Assembly: GCA_003278425.1 (NCBI GenBank)
Contig: QCFE01000008.1
Location: 1-64,000 of the forward strand
DNA length: 64,000 nt
Source of the DNA: Prochlorococcus sp. AG-363-B11
GTDB lineage: Bacteria > Cyanobacteriota > Cyanobacteriia > PCC-6307 > Cyanobiaceae
Reading direction: 5' to 3'
Under the pieces are notes generated by a model, which saw only the letters and a program-made list of their open reading frames with translations, made no database searches and was not told where the DNA came from. The number at the start of each line of letters is the position of its first letter. The stretch's first letter is position 1. Position numbers and translations under genes: made by a program. Positions 28,245 through 36,326 of the stretch are shown here, one piece after another.

Positions 28245-28927
28245 TTATACCAAATCTCATGGTATTTCTATAGATCCTCTCCAGTAATTTTCTTGTTCTA
28301 TATAGGAAGACAAATCTCAAGAGTATTTCATAGCAAGAAAAGTAATCGCAAGGGATTTCAGATCAATCTTAGTTGAAATACCAAATAAATTTCGAATTAT
28401 TCTGAATCCCATTATCACCTAAAAGTTTCAATTGTTCAAAAATAAGCAACTAAGGATGTAGAGCAATGATGGATGCACATACTCAGAACCTTGCTAAGCA
28501 ACACTTTTGTCCTAATAAGAAGACAAAAAAAGAGCGCCCTCAACGAGCAGCGCCCTATTGGACAAGTCTGTGAGGAGTGTCCACTATGAATATATACCAA
28601 AAAAAGGATATTTAAAAATTTCTAAAAACTATGCAGTTCCCAAAATACCTATATAAACGTAGAAGAAGCTATTGCTTGGTGAGCAAGAAAATCAGTTTAA
28701 TATAGAAAAGTTTCTAATCAATGAAAGAAGCTTAAATAGCCTTTGCTTTAAATTGAGATAATGGCAATCAATTTATGAGAGATAATTCAACAAAATTAAT
28801 AGTTTATCAAGTTTCAAACAAATCCTCCCCTACCCCTCAAGATCCACTAACACTTCTGAATTGTTAAGATGTTTACCATTGTATAAAAGAGCCTTATATA
28901 GTCTTTAAAAAGAAATTAATCAATTTC
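28245..28927. other. Gap with small-RNA candidate
   Basis: About 680 bp between tRNA-Cys and a small membrane-protein gene. It contains the small-RNA candidate at 28525-28582 (minus strand) and, opposite it, a weak 35-codon frame at 28466-28573. I see nothing definite in 28245-28460 or 28600-28925, which are AT-rich. Confidence 0.6.
28525..28582 (-). ncRNA. Candidate small RNA with Yfr1-like motif
   Basis: On the minus strand the sequence ACTCCTCACA lies at 28578-28569, matching the core ACUCCUCACA(C) of the cyanobacterial small RNA Yfr1 except for the last base (G here). It sits within a GGACA/TGTCC stem (28582-28578 with 28564-28560). Then comes an 8-bp stem (28556-28549 with 28538-28531; loop of 10) followed by seven T (28531-28525), an intrinsic terminator. 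A TATATT -10 element is at 28594-28589. The resulting transcript of about 58 nt is the length reported for Yfr1. Identity with Yfr1 is inference; Yfr1 usually lies elsewhere (near trxA/guaB). Confidence 0.42.
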
Positions 28928-29059
28928 ATGGCGCCAAAAGTACAACCTCAAGATCTAACCTACTCTCTATTTGGAGTAGTTCAAATTTCTGCCGTTATCA
29001 TAGCCTCGCTTGGTGCCCTCATTGGCTTTGAAAAGGTCTTTTTCCCATTTTCAGGTTAA
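28928..29059 (+). CDS. Small single-helix membrane protein (43 aa)
   Basis: An ATG frame encodes a 43-residue protein starting MAPKVQPQDLTYSLFG and ending KVFFPFSG. A hydrophobic helix covers about residues 14-35 (GVVQISAVIIASLGALIGF). The size and topology resemble the small subunits of photosystem or NDH-1 complexes, but I recognise none of them. It has ordinary codon use and a free-standing promoter region. Probably a real gene missed by length cut-offs. Confidence 0.65.
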   Translation: MAPKVQPQDLTYSLFGVVQISAVIIASLGALIGFEKVFFPFSG

Positions 29060-29120
29060 TTTTTAGATTGTTTATTTCTTTCAATTCATAATTTAGATCT
29101 ATAATTAAATAATATTGTTA

Positions 29121-29276
29121 TTAATATTCACTATCAGCTACGCACTTTCCAATGCAGGATAAACCATTGTTTTTAGTTCTTTTACAATGCAAGCAAAGAA
29201 TTTTGTTTTCGTTGTAATCAATATTATTTTTATTTAATTTACCTTCCTCAGAGAATTTCAACTGATTGCTAATCAT
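29121..29276 (-). CDS. Small cysteine-motif protein (51 aa)
   Basis: A 51-codon frame on the minus strand ends with CLHCKRTKNNGLSCIGKCV followed by ADSEY: two cysteine pairs, CxxC and CxxxC, able to bind a metal. The N-terminal half is lysine- and asparagine-rich and unstructured. Similar short proteins with a CKRTxxNGxxCxGxCVADSxY pattern occur in marine picocyanobacteria as far as I recall. It lies just downstream of the hypothetical gene at 29289, possibly cotranscribed. Confidence 0.65.
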   Translation of the reverse strand: MISNQLKFSEEGKLNKNNIDYNENKILCLHCKRTKNNGLSCIGKCVADSEY

Positions 29277-29288
29277 ATAACTCTCAAA

Positions 29289-29897
29289 TTAATCAGTTAT
29301 TAAAACTGAAGAAGTTGCACTTGCTTGAGGTAAATCAACAATTTTTACTGGGGGAGAAGTTTCTTTAGAGACCTCTGGTGGAGGACTATTTTTTGCATCT
29401 TCTTCTTTTGCACAAGCCTCCAAAGCCTCCCTTAATAATGAATCAAAAGTTGCTCCTGGCAATCGATGACGAGCAACTTCAAGAAATGTTCTAGGTAAAG
29501 ACTCCGTTGCTGCATCTTTTAAAGCAGGATTATTTCGTCGGTGATCTTGCTCACCTTCAATTGCTCTAATAAACCTCAAGGTAACCTCATGTTTAGTAGA
29601 GGCCTTAATCAAAGTATCATTATCTTTATTGGAATTATCCCCTTCTAAATCCGTAATCCTTCTTTCAAGACTAGTTAAAACCTCTTCTGCTTCTTTAGTA
29701 ATATGAGCTAATTGTCCATCTGAAAGATTTGGCAAGTCAGCAACATATACCTTCCCATGGTCTCTAAGGGTAAGAAACGTTGGCCTAGGGCCTTGCCTGC
29801 TATCAAGCATAGGACCATTGCCAAAAGGCCTTTTAGGAGGCACTGGACCTGCTGAACTACGCCTACGCGTTACTCTTGGTTGATTTTCTGGTGACAT
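29289..29897 (-). CDS. Picocyanobacterial hypothetical protein
   Basis: 202-aa soluble protein. The first 35 residues are basic and proline-rich (VTRRRSSAGPVPPKRPFGNG); residues about 40-150 look folded and helical (YVADLPNLSDGQLAHITKEAEEVLTSLERRI, then LRFIRAIEGEQDHRRNNPALKDAATE); the C-terminal 40 are proline/serine-rich and disordered. No catalytic motif is visible. It lies upstream of the 51-aa cysteine protein and downstream of purM on the same strand. Confidence 0.65.
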   Translation of the reverse strand: MSPENQPRVTRRRSSAGPVPPKRPFGNGPMLDSRQGPRPTFLTLRDHGKVYVADLPNLSDGQLAHITKEAEEVLTSLERRITDLEGDNSNKDNDTLIKASTKHEVTLRFIRAIEGEQDHRRNNPALKDAATESLPRTFLEVARHRLPGATFDSLLREALEACAKEEDAKNSPPPEVSKETSPPVKIVDLPQASATSSVLITD

Positions 29898-30025
29898 TGA
29901 TTAATTCAAAATCTAATTTCACAGCTTCCGAAATAATATTCGGCTTGCATCATGAGAATTTTAGTATCTACCATCATTAACTTTAGGTCAAGTAGCGTTC
30001 TTTATTTAACTACGAAAATAAGTAA

Positions 30026-31084
30026 TCAAGAGTAAGAAGTTTCCTCTGAGGTAGGTAAACCAATTACTCTTGAGTTCAGATCTTGAGAATGATCTTCAAT
30101 CTGACCAATCTTCCAAGCATTACAAGAATTTGCATGACAAATATCTAAAACATCTTGAGAATCTTCTGAGGAGACAACTATGCAAAAGCCAATACCAAGA
30201 TTAAAAGTATTCCATAAATCAATTTCAGGGATGTCACCTTCACGACTGAGCCACTTGTAAATAGAAGGCTTTTCCCAAGAGCTTGTATTAATAGATGCCC
30301 TTAATCCATCTGGTAAACACCTTGGTAAATTCTCAGGCAAACCTCCACCAGTTATATGTGCCATACCTTTAAGAGCTATTTTTGCTTGAAGTAATTCATG
30401 GACCAAATTGACATATAACTTTGTTGGCCTAAGCAAAAAATCAATCAAAGGCTTTTTTTCATGCCCAAAACAAGTGTCCCTGTTAACGTTTTTTAATGCA
30501 ATCACCTTTCGAATCAAACTAAAGCCGTTGCTATGAATTCCACTACTTTCTAAACCAATAATCTGATCCCCAGGTTTAATTTTCTTTCCATCAATAAGAT
30601 CTTTTTCATCAACTACTGCTACACAAAATCCAGCCAAATCATATTGACCTGCTCCATAAAAACCAGGCATTTCAGCCGTTTCTCCTCCTAGTAAAGAGCA
30701 TTTTGATTGCTTACATCCATGAGCAATGCCTTCAATTACTTCAGTTAAAGCTTCGGAAGATAATTTACCTGTAGCAATATAGTCAAGGAAGAAAAGTGGC
30801 TCTGCACCACTTGTAATTACATCATTAACACACATTGCCACTAAATCGATCCCTACCCCATAGTGAGATTGATAATCTTGAGCTAATTCAAGTTTTGTCC
30901 CTACCCCATCGGTTCCAGAAACCAACACTGGGTTAATTAACCCCTTTGGCAAACGTATAAAGCCACCGAAACCACCTATCCCACCAATAACTTCAGGGCG
31001 AGAAGTTGACTCCACAGATGATTTGATTCGATTAACGAAGGCTCTGCCTGCCTCAACATTTACTCCTGAAGACTTGTAATCCAT
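30026..31084 (-). CDS. purM: Phosphoribosylformylglycinamidine cyclo-ligase
   Basis: 352-aa AIR synthetase, which uses ATP to close the imidazole ring of the purine precursor. Family marks are the N-terminal [64 protein letters not shown] and [11 protein letters not shown], all intact. Length is normal. It is divergent from panC-cmk, with a 138-bp gap. Confidence 0.97.
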   Translation of the reverse strand: MDYKSSGVNVEAGRAFVNRIKSSVESTSRPEVIGGIGGFGGFIRLPKGLINPVLVSGTDGVGTKLELAQDYQSHYGVGIDLVAMCVNDVITSGAEPLFFLDYIATGKLSSEALTEVIEGIAHGCKQSKCSLLGGETAEMPGFYGAGQYDLAGFCVAVVDEKDLIDGKKIKPGDQIIGLESSGIHSNGFSLIRKVIALKNVNRDTCFGHEKKPLIDFLLRPTKLYVNLVHELLQAKIALKGMAHITGGGLPENLPRCLPDGLRASINTSSWEKPSIYKWLSREGDIPEIDLWNTFNLGIGFCIVVSSEDSQDVLDICHANSCNAWKIGQIEDHSQDLNSRVIGLPTSEETSYS

Positions 31085-31222
31085 GGTTTTAATAATTATG
31101 CTTTTGCTTACATCTCTGATATTGATTTGTAATCAAAGATTCAGCCAGTATCGAAGAAATACTATTTTTCAATCAAAACAGATTATCAGGCACAAACTTC
31201 AAATGCTTGATATAAATCCATT

Positions 31223-32779
31223 GTGAACTTCACTGTCCTAAGAACCAAGTCCGATTTAGCAACTTGGCAAAAACAAATTCAAAATGAACAAATTCATTTT
31301 GTGCCAACAATGGGCTGCCTACACCAAGGACACAAAGCACTAATCAAAGCAGCCAAAAAATTTTCAGCTAAGAAACCTTCCACAGTATTAGTTAGCATTT
31401 TTATCAATCCATTGCAATTTAGTGAAGGCGAAGACTTCTCAAAATATCCCAGAAATTTAGAGCAGGATTGCCAAATAGCATTGGGTGCAGGAGCAAATGC
31501 TATTTGGGCTCCGTCTTTCGAAACTCTTTTCCCTAAAGGGAAAGAAAATCATTTTGTCATTCAAGCTCCTTCCTCACTTAAAGAAAATTTATGTGGTGCA
31601 AAGCGACAAAACCATTTCGATGGTGTCGCAACTATCGTCTTAAGATTATTGAACTTTGTTAAACCAAAGCAACTATTTTTAGGTGAAAAAGACTGGCAAC
31701 AGTTAGTAATTATAAGGAAATTGGTTAAAGACTTAGGGTTGCAAGTTGAAGTTCAATCAATCCCAACTGTAAGAGATAAAGATGGCCTTGCTTGTAGCTC
31801 AAGGAATGAGTATTTAACAAACCAAGAAAGGAAAAAAGCGTTAACTCTTCCAAAATTACTCTTCGAGCAATCCATGCTATTTGAATCCAATAAAAGCATT
31901 GATTTAAAAAACTTACGCTTAGACTTAGAACAAAAAGGCTTAAATGTTGAATATTTAGAGATAGTAGATTTAAAAAGTTTAGCTCCGGTTAATTATTATA
32001 AAACCAAGCTTTGCTTACTTGCTGCAGGTGTTTACTGCGGGAAAACACGTCTTATAGACCACATCTTTTTAATGAATCGAAAACCAATCGTAGCAATTGA
32101 TGGGCCCGCTGGTGCAGGCAAAAGCACTGTAACTAAAAGGTTTGCAAAACAACTGGGGCTAATTTACTTAGATACTGGTTCAATGTATCGAGCTGTGACC
32201 TGGTTTATTCAAGAGCAAAAGATAAATCCTGATGATGAAAAGGAGCTAGTTAAAGCTTTAAGTAATATCAAACTTGATATCCATTTGGCAGATTCGGGAA
32301 TTCAGCAAGTCTTGCTAAATGGTCAAGATATTAGTAAAGAAATTCGTACGCCAAAAGTGACTGCTGCAGTTTCAAATATTGCTTCCAAAGCAGCTGTTAG
32401 AGAAAAGCTGACAGCACAACAAAAAGCTATAGGGTTAAAAGGTGGCATAGTTGCAGAAGGTAGAGATATTGGTTCCACTGTCTTTCCAGATGCTGAATTA
32501 AAAGTATTTCTTACTGCAAGTTCAAAAGAAAGAGCAAAAAGAAGAGCAGATGACCTGGCGAATCAAGGTTTTGAAGTACCAAATCTAAAAGAACTAGAGC
32601 ATCAAATACAAGAAAGGGATAAAATCGATAGTACTAGAGAAATAGCTCCTTTAATACAAGCCATGGATGCCAAAGAATTAGCAACTGATGGAATGACCAT
32701 CGACGAAGTAATAGATACCTTGACAAGAATGTTTAGGGAAGAAATACCAGAAGAAGTTTGGCCTTCTAATCAACTTTAA
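31223..32779 (+). CDS. panC/cmk: Bifunctional pantothenate synthetase / cytidylate kinase
   Basis: 518-aa natural fusion typical of cyanobacteria. Residues 1 to about 280 are PanC, joining pantoate and beta-alanine with ATP: FVPTMGCLHQGH (HxGH), FINPLQFSEGEDF, LFLGEKDWQQ. From about 285 on is CMP kinase: AIDGPAGAGKSTV P-loop, LDTGSMYRAVT, GRDIGSTVFPDAELKVFLTAS. It links coenzyme A and nucleotide metabolism. The 3' end overlaps the convergent phosphatase gene by 14 nt. Confidence 0.97.
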   Translation: MNFTVLRTKSDLATWQKQIQNEQIHFVPTMGCLHQGHKALIKAAKKFSAKKPSTVLVSIFINPLQFSEGEDFSKYPRNLEQDCQIALGAGANAIWAPSFETLFPKGKENHFVIQAPSSLKENLCGAKRQNHFDGVATIVLRLLNFVKPKQLFLGEKDWQQLVIIRKLVKDLGLQVEVQSIPTVRDKDGLACSSRNEYLTNQERKKALTLPKLLFEQSMLFESNKSIDLKNLRLDLEQKGLNVEYLEIVDLKSLAPVNYYKTKLCLLAAGVYCGKTRLIDHIFLMNRKPIVAIDGPAGAGKSTVTKRFAKQLGLIYLDTGSMYRAVTWFIQEQKINPDDEKELVKALSNIKLDIHLADSGIQQVLLNGQDISKEIRTPKVTAAVSNIASKAAVREKLTAQQKAIGLKGGIVAEGRDIGSTVFPDAELKVFLTASSKERAKRRADDLANQGFEVPNLKELEHQIQERDKIDSTREIAPLIQAMDAKELATDGMTIDEVIDTLTRMFREEIPEEVWPSNQL

Positions 32780-33242
32780 TATCTCTAATTAATTCATCAA
32801 TAGAAACATCAAGAAGATCTAATACTAGATCAAAGCCATTATCTCCTCCATAATATGGGTCCGGCACTTCTATAATATCTTTATCAATAGCATATTCGAG
32901 TAAGGGCTTAATTTTAGCTTTAAATCTAGGATCTAAATCTTTAGAAAGTGATTTAACATGTTCTAAATTAGCATTATCCATCGTCAGAATTAAATCAAAA
33001 TTCTTAAAGTCATCCAATGATATTTGCCTTGCCCTACTTTTAATATTAATGCCTCTATTTAATGCAGCTTCTCTCATTCTAGAATCTGCCATTTTTCCTA
33101 CATGCCAGTTACCAGTACCAGCAGAGTCAACTTCAAATTGATCAAGTAATTTTAGTTCTTTAAGTTTATATAAAAGAATAGCTTCTGCTGCTGGAGAACG
33201 GCAGATATTGCCTAAGCAAACAAATAGGATCCTTTTTTTCAT
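32766..33242 (-). CDS. Low-molecular-weight protein-tyrosine phosphatase
   Basis: 158-aa phosphatase. The P-loop FVCLGNICRSPAAEAI (C-x5-R-S) is at residues about 7-20 and the acid loop VPDPYYGG near residue 127 gives the catalytic Asp. Length matches the family. In cyanobacteria such enzymes may act on exopolysaccharide kinases or on stress proteins, but the target here is not shown. It overlaps the end of panC-cmk on the opposite strand. Confidence 0.93.
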   Translation of the reverse strand: MKKRILFVCLGNICRSPAAEAILLYKLKELKLLDQFEVDSAGTGNWHVGKMADSRMREAALNRGINIKSRARQISLDDFKNFDLILTMDNANLEHVKSLSKDLDPRFKAKIKPLLEYAIDKDIIEVPDPYYGGDNGFDLVLDLLDVSIDELIRDIKVD

Positions 33243-33333
33243 TAGATATTTTAGAAGAAATAAAACTATTTACTAATAATTATATAATAATTTCATTAAA
33301 ACGAATCAATGCATGAGTAAATTAGAGTTTAAA

Positions 33334-34116
33334 TTAAGACTGGTCCATGTTAAAAAGAACTTTGTGAATATAGTCCTCAGCCCAGACCTTTCCATAAAAA
33401 CGGGTCAGCATTCCCCTCGCAGGATCTTTTTGAGATCTATAATTTAAATAAGATTTTTGTCCCGCAAGAAGTTTTAAAGAGAATTTTGTAGATACTCTCT
33501 CAGCATTCAAGACCAGTTGAAGGTATAAAGAAAGATATTCTCTAAATGCTGGCTTAATGACTTTTTGAATCATCAAATTACCCTCTCTTCCTAAAGGTAA
33601 TCTTGTCCATAAAAATCCAGGAGAGAAATAAGGTCTTGCTTCAAAAGGAATATCTCCACCATCAGGAACTAAAGCTTGCCATTTCTCATGAATAGGTATC
33701 AACCTAGTCCAAACATCTTCTGTATGAAATCGATCACGACTCAAAACAGGTTGTAAGTCTAATGCAAGCAAATGACCATTAGGTAATGTCACGAAGTCAG
33801 CGCCAAAAAAAGGAAGATTATAATCATTCGAGGGTTTAATTACTAAGTTAAAAACTGATAAAGAGCTACTGCTCTGAATACAAGCAGCACGAACCTGTTT
33901 AATCTTATTGAATTTACATGCCCATGTTGAAGTAGTCACTTCAACTGATTTTTTGGGAGTTCCAGTAACAACTTTCTTATATAAGAACTCAGCAGGTATT
34001 GAATAAGTTTCAAGCTTAAAAATAGATAGCATATCAAGCATATCATTAAAAAAGGGCTGCCATAACCATTCTTTTAAATCTAAAGGTGATAAACTATTTG
34101 ATCTTATTAAGTTCAT
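33334..34116 (-). CDS. pebB: Phycoerythrobilin:ferredoxin oxidoreductase
   Basis: 260-aa ferredoxin-dependent bilin reductase that converts 15,16-dihydrobiliverdin to phycoerythrobilin. Family segments visible include LKEWLWQPFFNDML, TWACKFNKIKQVRAACIQ, FFGADFVTLPNGHLLALDLQPV and DPARGMLTRFYGKVWAEDYI. Assignment to PebB rather than PebA rests on the N-terminal and on order after ho1 and pebA. There is an 8-nt gap to pebA. It supplies a chromophore for the small phycoerythrin remnant known in low-light strains. Confidence 0.93.
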   Translation of the reverse strand: MNLIRSNSLSPLDLKEWLWQPFFNDMLDMLSIFKLETYSIPAEFLYKKVVTGTPKKSVEVTTSTWACKFNKIKQVRAACIQSSSSLSVFNLVIKPSNDYNLPFFGADFVTLPNGHLLALDLQPVLSRDRFHTEDVWTRLIPIHEKWQALVPDGGDIPFEARPYFSPGFLWTRLPLGREGNLMIQKVIKPAFREYLSLYLQLVLNAERVSTKFSLKLLAGQKSYLNYRSQKDPARGMLTRFYGKVWAEDYIHKVLFNMDQS

Positions 34117-34124
34117 TTTTATAT

Positions 34125-34829
34125 TTAGTTATGACACTGGGGGAACAAAAAGTATTGTATAAAATCATCTGCCCATTGCTTCCCAAAATAACTCTTAAAT
34201 AAGCCATGAGCAGGATCAATCTCTGCATTATAATGATCATAGTCAACTTGTAATTTATTAACCTCGAGAGAAGATAATTTTCTATTATTCTGGTCATTAA
34301 TTAACTGTAGTGACCAATATTTATCCAAGAAATCTAAAACAACTTCTGTTAAAGAATAATTAAAATTATTCCCATCTCCTATATAAAAAAGTACCCATGG
34401 AGAAAAGTATTTTTTTGAATCATATAAATTCATTGGTTTATTAGAGTAAAACTCAGGATAATTCTCCTTTAAGGCCTTAAGGCCTTCAAAATACCTTTTG
34501 AAGTAATAATCGTTTTGTATAAGAGGCTGGAAATCAAGCACTGCTACAAGTTTACCCTTTTTCCCAAACCATAAAAGATCAATGCCCAAAATTGGGTAAT
34601 CATTAGAGTAATTAGGATAGGCAACAGAATTAAGGACTTGAAGTTTATCCCCAGCATCCATCCTTGTTACTCTCCATCGTCTAAAGCCAGGGACATCCCA
34701 CAAAAAACTTCTAATAACAGTGTCTTTTTTCGTAGAATAGTATTCCTTAAACCTGCTCTCAACTTCAACCTTTAAACCTCCATGGGCAACAATACTAGAA
34801 TTTAATTCCTCTAAAATTTGATTAAACAT
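34125..34829 (-). CDS. pebA: 15,16-dihydrobiliverdin:ferredoxin oxidoreductase
   Basis: 234-aa bilin reductase performing the first two-electron reduction of biliverdin IXa; the product passes to PebB. Visible marks: SFLWDVPGFRRWRVTRMDAG, ILGIDLLWFGKKGKLVAVLDFQPL and a C-terminal DPAHGLFKSYFGKQWADDFIQYFLFP that matches the corresponding region of PebB. Its start lies 9 nt from a perfect hairpin (34838-34870) in the gap after ho1. Confidence 0.93.
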   Translation of the reverse strand: MFNQILEELNSSIVAHGGLKVEVESRFKEYYSTKKDTVIRSFLWDVPGFRRWRVTRMDAGDKLQVLNSVAYPNYSNDYPILGIDLLWFGKKGKLVAVLDFQPLIQNDYYFKRYFEGLKALKENYPEFYSNKPMNLYDSKKYFSPWVLFYIGDGNNFNYSLTEVVLDFLDKYWSLQLINDQNNRKLSSLEVNKLQVDYDHYNAEIDPAHGLFKSYFGKQWADDFIQYFLFPQCHN

Positions 34830-34837
34830 AAGTATCC

Positions 34838-34870
34838 ATTTCTATATAAGATCTAAATGTATATAGAAAT
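34838..34870. promoter_or_regulatory. Perfect 11-bp inverted repeat in the pebA leader
   Basis: ATTTCTATATA (34838-34848) and TATATAGAAAT (34860-34870) are exactly complementary with an 11-nt spacer. On the minus strand it ends 8 nt before the pebA start codon, so as RNA it would sit next to the ribosome site; as DNA it could be an operator. There is no T-run, so termination is unlikely. Confidence 0.5.
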
Positions 34871-34936
34871 ACAAAAGAACATATGAAAATTTCATTTGTA
34901 AATTCCAAAAGAAAATAATTTAGAATTGTAATAGAG

Positions 34937-35650
34937 TCAAGGGTGCTCAGTACTCCCAATACGTGATTTACTTGTTAAAAAGGAAAAGAATAGTTTACCA
35001 ATGACTGCAATAAGATTACCTTCAAGTTCTTTAAACATGTCCATATTATATTTAAAAGCTAAATTAGCTTCATCTACAATCAAATCAGCCATCTTTTGTT
35101 CTATAGGTAATGAATTTAGTGTTTTACTATATTTTAATTTAAACTCTTTTTGATCTTTTATCTTTTCAAAATCATAAAATTTTAAACCATCATTTCCTGT
35201 TATATTCATTGCCTTTTTAGCAATTCTTCTAAGAATCTGACCGCCTGACAAATCTCCTATATATCTTGTATAGTGATGGCCTATTAATAATTCAGGCTGT
35301 GCAACAGCAATATGCTTAATCCTATCTTGATAAGCTTTGGCCGAAGAAGAGGCAGATAATAAATTCTCCCAATTTTCTCCAAAGTAAAAGATTAGGTCTT
35401 CTTTAAGAGATTGACATCTATTAAGTTCCTCAAAGTCAATTAAAGAAATTACAGGGTGTTCTTCTTGGATTAGTCTAGAAAACTCATCTTCCATTGCCAA
35501 GTAAATAAAATATAAGTCTGAAATCAATTTCCTATAAGTTGATTTATCAACTACACCTTTTAAAAAACAACTTACAAAGCCTGTATTCTCAGCCATTGTA
35601 TGGGACTTTTTTGTCCCTTCTCTAAGTTGTGTTGCAAGAGCTACTGGCAT
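34937..35650 (-). CDS. ho1: Heme oxygenase
   Basis: 237-aa enzyme that opens heme to biliverdin, iron and CO with ferredoxin electrons. The proximal His lies in LREGTKKSHTMAENTGFVSCFLKG; the distal-helix region is YTRYIGDLSGGQILRRIA. The start at 35650 (MPVALATQLREG) agrees with homologues; the open frame extends 38 unlike residues upstream. It is the first gene of ho1-pebA-pebB, which together make phycoerythrobilin from heme. Confidence 0.95.
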   Translation of the reverse strand: MPVALATQLREGTKKSHTMAENTGFVSCFLKGVVDKSTYRKLISDLYFIYLAMEDEFSRLIQEEHPVISLIDFEELNRCQSLKEDLIFYFGENWENLLSASSSAKAYQDRIKHIAVAQPELLIGHHYTRYIGDLSGGQILRRIAKKAMNITGNDGLKFYDFEKIKDQKEFKLKYSKTLNSLPIEQKMADLIVDEANLAFKYNMDMFKELEGNLIAVIGKLFFSFLTSKSRIGSTEHP

Positions 35651-35741
35651 TGGGAAACTTGCAAAAGGCTTGAGGTTTAAAAATACATAATCTACTCTAA
35701 TAAGCTTTCTGAAGAAAAAGAAGAGGTTCCAAAACTTGCAC

Positions 35742-36164
35742 TCAATCTGAAGGAAATAGAGCAAATATTTCCCGAGTTAAAGAATGCAACTGATCCATTG
35801 CAGAAGGCTGAGGTAAGTGTGAGCCCGTTAGCTTCCAATCACCTATGGTTGCGAACCTCCATCTTTCTCCATGAAATGTCACTCCTCTCATAATTACACC
35901 TAATAATCGAGGAGGTCCATTTGGCTGACTTTTAAGAACAATAAGTTGTATCAAAAGACTCCTGCATTGAAGTCTGGGACTCCAACCAGGAAAATCAATT
36001 GCTAAATCAAGGCTATCTTCTTCAAACCATAATCTCGTAATAGGGTCTTCTCTCCAAGGACTGAAATTAATAGATGCAGCAGGAAAAAAATGCTTTAGAA
36101 GATTCTCTGAAGAAACTAAAACCTGAGCAAACCCCAAGCTTTCTATTTGATCCGCAGCATTCAA
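35742..36164 (-). CDS. Conserved-type hypothetical protein upstream of ho1
   Basis: 140-aa soluble protein, rich in tryptophan (INFSPWREDPITRLWFEE, DFPGWSPRLQCRSLLIQL, GVTFHGERWRFATIGDWKLTG). No catalytic or membrane feature is visible. It lies before the bilin genes on the same strand and is divergent from icd. I do not recognise a function; a role linked to bilin or thylakoid metabolism would be a guess from position only. Confidence 0.65.
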   Translation of the reverse strand: MNAADQIESLGFAQVLVSSENLLKHFFPAASINFSPWREDPITRLWFEEDSLDLAIDFPGWSPRLQCRSLLIQLIVLKSQPNGPPRLLGVIMRGVTFHGERWRFATIGDWKLTGSHLPQPSAMDQLHSLTREIFALFPSD

Positions 36165-36196
36165 GAAAATGTCCTCCCCATCGGACTGAAGATGCC

Positions 36197-36217
36197 ATGC
36201 AAATCAACTCTTTGCAT
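36197..36217. promoter_or_regulatory. Operator-like palindrome ATGCAAA-N7-TTTGCAT
   Basis: A perfect 7-bp inverted repeat with a 7-nt spacer in the divergent gap between the hypothetical gene (36164) and icd (36327). Its spacer and right arm (CAACTCTTTG, 36205-36214) are also complementary to CAAAGAGTTG at 36266-36275, so two exclusive structures are possible. It has the size of a dimeric repressor site. Confidence 0.4.
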
Positions 36218-36285
36218 ATTTCATCAAGAAAGTATTAAAGATCGGTTCTGAAATGCGCATTTATTCAAAGAGTTGCCAAAAAGTC

Positions 36286-36316
36286 ATATTCTCTAGAAAG
36301 ATCATATAGAGAATAT
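36286..36316. promoter_or_regulatory. 10-bp inverted repeat just before icd
   Basis: ATATTCTCTA (36286-36295) pairs with TAGAGAATAT (36307-36316) around an 11-nt spacer, ending 10 nt before the icd ATG. Position, arm length and spacer resemble the repeat before pebA (34838-34870). No T-run follows. It may shape access to the icd ribosome site or be a protein-binding site. Confidence 0.45.
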
Positions 36317-36326
36317 TCAAATTTCA

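Noticed and set aside
28168-28320. N-terminal extension of the glycosyltransferase to 28320
   Set aside because: It crosses tRNA-Cys on the other strand and encodes the familiar AAPRFELG artefact of antisense tRNA.
28532-28557. Direct repeat GCGCCCT around 28535 and 28550
   Set aside because: It is explained by the two arms of the GC-rich terminator stem, whose core GCGC is self-complementary.
28466-28573. 35-codon plus-strand frame (MMDAHTQNLAK start)
   Set aside because: It overlaps the terminator and core of the small-RNA candidate and has only a weak ribosome site; the RNA explanation accounts for more of the signal.
36165-36326. NtcA-type box before icd
   Set aside because: GTATTAAAGATCGG has the GTA half but no TAC eight bases later.
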